Shown piece after piece: positions 5,623 through 6,593 of a DNA stretch of 6,593 bases. Made by a program: the position numbers and the translations under genes. Under the pieces are notes generated by a model. It was given only the letters and a program-made list of their open reading frames with translations. It was not told where the DNA came from and made no database searches. This stretch comes from Fibrobacteria bacterium GUT77 (GTDB lineage Bacteria; Fibrobacterota; Chitinivibrionia; Chitinivibrionales; Chitinispirillaceae). The stretch's first letter is position 1, and each line of letters begins with the position of its first letter. The stretch is from positions 1 through 6,593 of the forward strand of contig LIUJ01000173.1 of assembly GCA_001462255.1 (NCBI GenBank), read 5' to 3'.

Positions 5623-6396
5623 ATGTATAAGCTCAAAATCGCCGTACTCGCGGTCGTCGCCGTCGCTGTCGTTTTGTTGACCGGTTTAGGTTGCGGGAAT
5701 TCGAGGGACAAGTTGGTTTCCGCCGCCGCCGCCGAAACCAACGGCAAACCCCGCGAGGCCGCCGCGCTCTACGCCGCGTTCGCCCTTGAGACCGCGCCGG
5801 CGCACAAGCTCCCCGACGCGCAAAAGGGCAAGATAATGCAACCGGCGTTGTGGCGGGGGGAGATTGAGAAGTACATGGCGTGGTTGACCGAACCCGCGCC
5901 GACAAACGGTTCCCTAAAAAACGCCTTAGACGGACTGGAGCGTTGCGTAACGCGCTTCGAATCCGACAACACCGCGCAGGCGGCGCAACCCAAGCCGCTC
6001 GACTCCCTACCCGCCTTCACAACCCGTTGGAACGCGGCCTTCAACCCCCCGCCGCCCAACTCCATAGATTGGGACGCCGTAGTCAAAAACGCCTTCAACA
6101 AAAATTTCTCGATGTTGCAACTCTCGGCCCCCATAACCTACACCTACGACATAAACATAATAAGCCGCAAAACGTCGCGCCGAATAAATTTTACCCTATA
6201 CCCCGCAACCCCCGACACAAAAAGCCAAATAACCGCCCCGTTACCCGAAGGAGAGTATACGTTAATAATAAGCAGCTCCGTAGATTTTCAAAAAGGCCAA
6301 CACTGGACCTCGGAATACGCGGCCTTTCCCATAACAATAACAGCAACGCCAACACTAATAACAATGGATTTAAAAACAAAGGTAATAAGAAAATAA
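5623..6396 (+). CDS. Unrecognised lipoprotein with helical N-half and beta-rich C-half
   Basis: This 257-aa protein has ATG at 5623 with AAGGG 9 nt upstream. A hydrophobic Ala/Val-rich stretch leads to TGLGC, an acceptable lipobox, with lipidation at Cys24. Residues 30-120 are Ala/Glu/Lys-rich and probably helical (ETNGKPREAAALYAAFALE suggests a TPR-like turn). Residues 145-155 are Pro-rich (FNPPPPNS), and about 163-257 look beta-rich, with PEGEYTLIISS and repeated Thr/Ile strands (FPITITATPTLITMDLKTKV). I do not recognise the family. From about codon 165 the base use changes: all 12 Ile codons are ATA, third positions are mostly A or C, and the strand is poor in G and T, unlike the GC-rich 5' half. 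Its divergent partner is the TPR gene. The gene ends 24 bp before the hexamer array, with no terminator visible between. Coding call firm, function unknown. Confidence 0.78.
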   Translation: MYKLKIAVLAVVAVAVVLLTGLGCGNSRDKLVSAAAAETNGKPREAAALYAAFALETAPAHKLPDAQKGKIMQPALWRGEIEKYMAWLTEPAPTNGSLKNALDGLERCVTRFESDNTAQAAQPKPLDSLPAFTTRWNAAFNPPPPNSIDWDAVVKNAFNKNFSMLQLSAPITYTYDINIISRKTSRRINFTLYPATPDTKSQITAPLPEGEYTLIISSSVDFQKGQHWTSEYAAFPITITATPTLITMDLKTKVIRK

Positions 6397-6420
6397 ACAT
6401 AACAACCACGCGAAGCGACA

Positions 6421-6582
6421 TTTGATTTTGATTTTGACTTTGATTTTGACTTTGATTTTGACTTAGACTTTGACTTTGATTTTGACTTTGATTTTGATTT
6501 TGACTTTGATTTTGACTTTGATTTTGACTTAGATTTTGACTTAGACTTTGACTTTGATTTTGACTTTGATTTTGACTTAGAC
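6421..6582. repeat. Hexanucleotide tandem array, 27 units
   Basis: The array has 27 uninterrupted 6-bp units (162 bp) with no indels: 11 TTTGAT, 12 TTTGAC, 3 TTAGAC and 1 TTAGAT. Only unit positions 3 and 6 vary. Units 1-11 and 12-24 are a higher-order duplication: both begin with the same seven-unit pattern and continue TTAGAC-TTTGAC-TTTGAT-TTTGAC, with two extra units (19-20) in the second copy. On the plus strand it reads Phe/Leu-Asp, but two stops precede it and no start codon is present in that frame. On the minus strand two frames are open, Ser-Gln/Asn-Gln and Ser-Lys. The 24 bp to its left and 11 bp to its right show no other feature. It could be a noncoding satellite or the repeat part of a protein entering from the right. 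Confidence 0.95.
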
Positions 6583-6593
6583 GCCGCAAAGCG

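Noticed and set aside
6421..6582. Frameshifting phase-variation tract
   Set aside because: The unit is 6 bp, so gain or loss of units keeps the reading frame, and the tract lies outside the supported genes. An effect on spacing or protein length stays possible.
6421..6582. CRISPR array
   Set aside because: The units are contiguous 6-mers with no spacers and no cas gene is present.
6191..6589. Minus-strand frame reading the array as Ser-Gln/Asn-Gln followed by a Leu-rich segment
   Set aside because: The start would be a TTG with no ribosome binding site, array variants change the amino acid in this frame (Ser/Asn, Gln/Leu), and the Leu-rich part is antisense to the lipoprotein gene.
6397..6593. 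Plus-strand Phe-Asp repeat protein continuing from the lipoprotein gene
   Set aside because: The array is in the same frame as the upstream gene, but two in-frame TAA stops (6394 and 6400) intervene and no start codon occurs after them. It would need read-through.

Overview
The window comes from a diderm (Gram-negative type) bacterium of roughly balanced base composition. Almost every gene encodes an exported envelope protein: three to four probable lipoproteins, one periplasmic or secreted protein and one outer-membrane beta-barrel. The LpoB-like protein, the COG3014-type protein beside it, and a long TPR lipoprotein with a PYYNTFYNAEEAY-like motif after its cysteine suggest the Fibrobacterota or another FCB-type lineage. 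That placement rests on remembered family resemblance, not on a search.

Layout. Five genes lie on the minus strand and are read from right to left: a 620-aa TPR protein (3602-5464), a 191-aa beta-barrel protein (2842-3417), a 181-aa secreted protein of unknown function (2222-2767), an LpoB-like penicillin-binding-protein activator (1488-2099), and a COG3014-type lipoprotein that runs off the left edge (1-1326). A 158-bp divergent region (5465-5622) separates the TPR gene from a plus-strand gene for a 257-aa unrecognised lipoprotein (5623-6396). A hexanucleotide tandem array of 27 units (6421-6582) follows that gene and nearly reaches the right edge.

How the genes may work together. LpoB proteins activate class A penicillin-binding proteins from the outer membrane, and COG3014 proteins are remembered as their genomic neighbours. 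A beta-barrel and a TPR scaffold lipoprotein alongside them suggest an envelope or peptidoglycan assembly module. No synthase or other enzyme is in the window, so this is context only. Gaps of 74 to 184 bp with hairpins and promoter-like boxes suggest several transcripts rather than one tight operon. Good Shine-Dalgarno sequences, four of them 9 nt from the start, fix most starts.

The most unusual items are the array with its internal higher-order duplication, its Ser-Lys reading on the minus strand in which every variant is synonymous, a 13-nt copy of its unit in the divergent promoter region, and the abrupt A/C-rich shift (all Ile codons ATA) in the 3' part of the neighbouring lipoprotein gene. 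No RNA gene, insertion sequence, phage gene or CRISPR array was seen.
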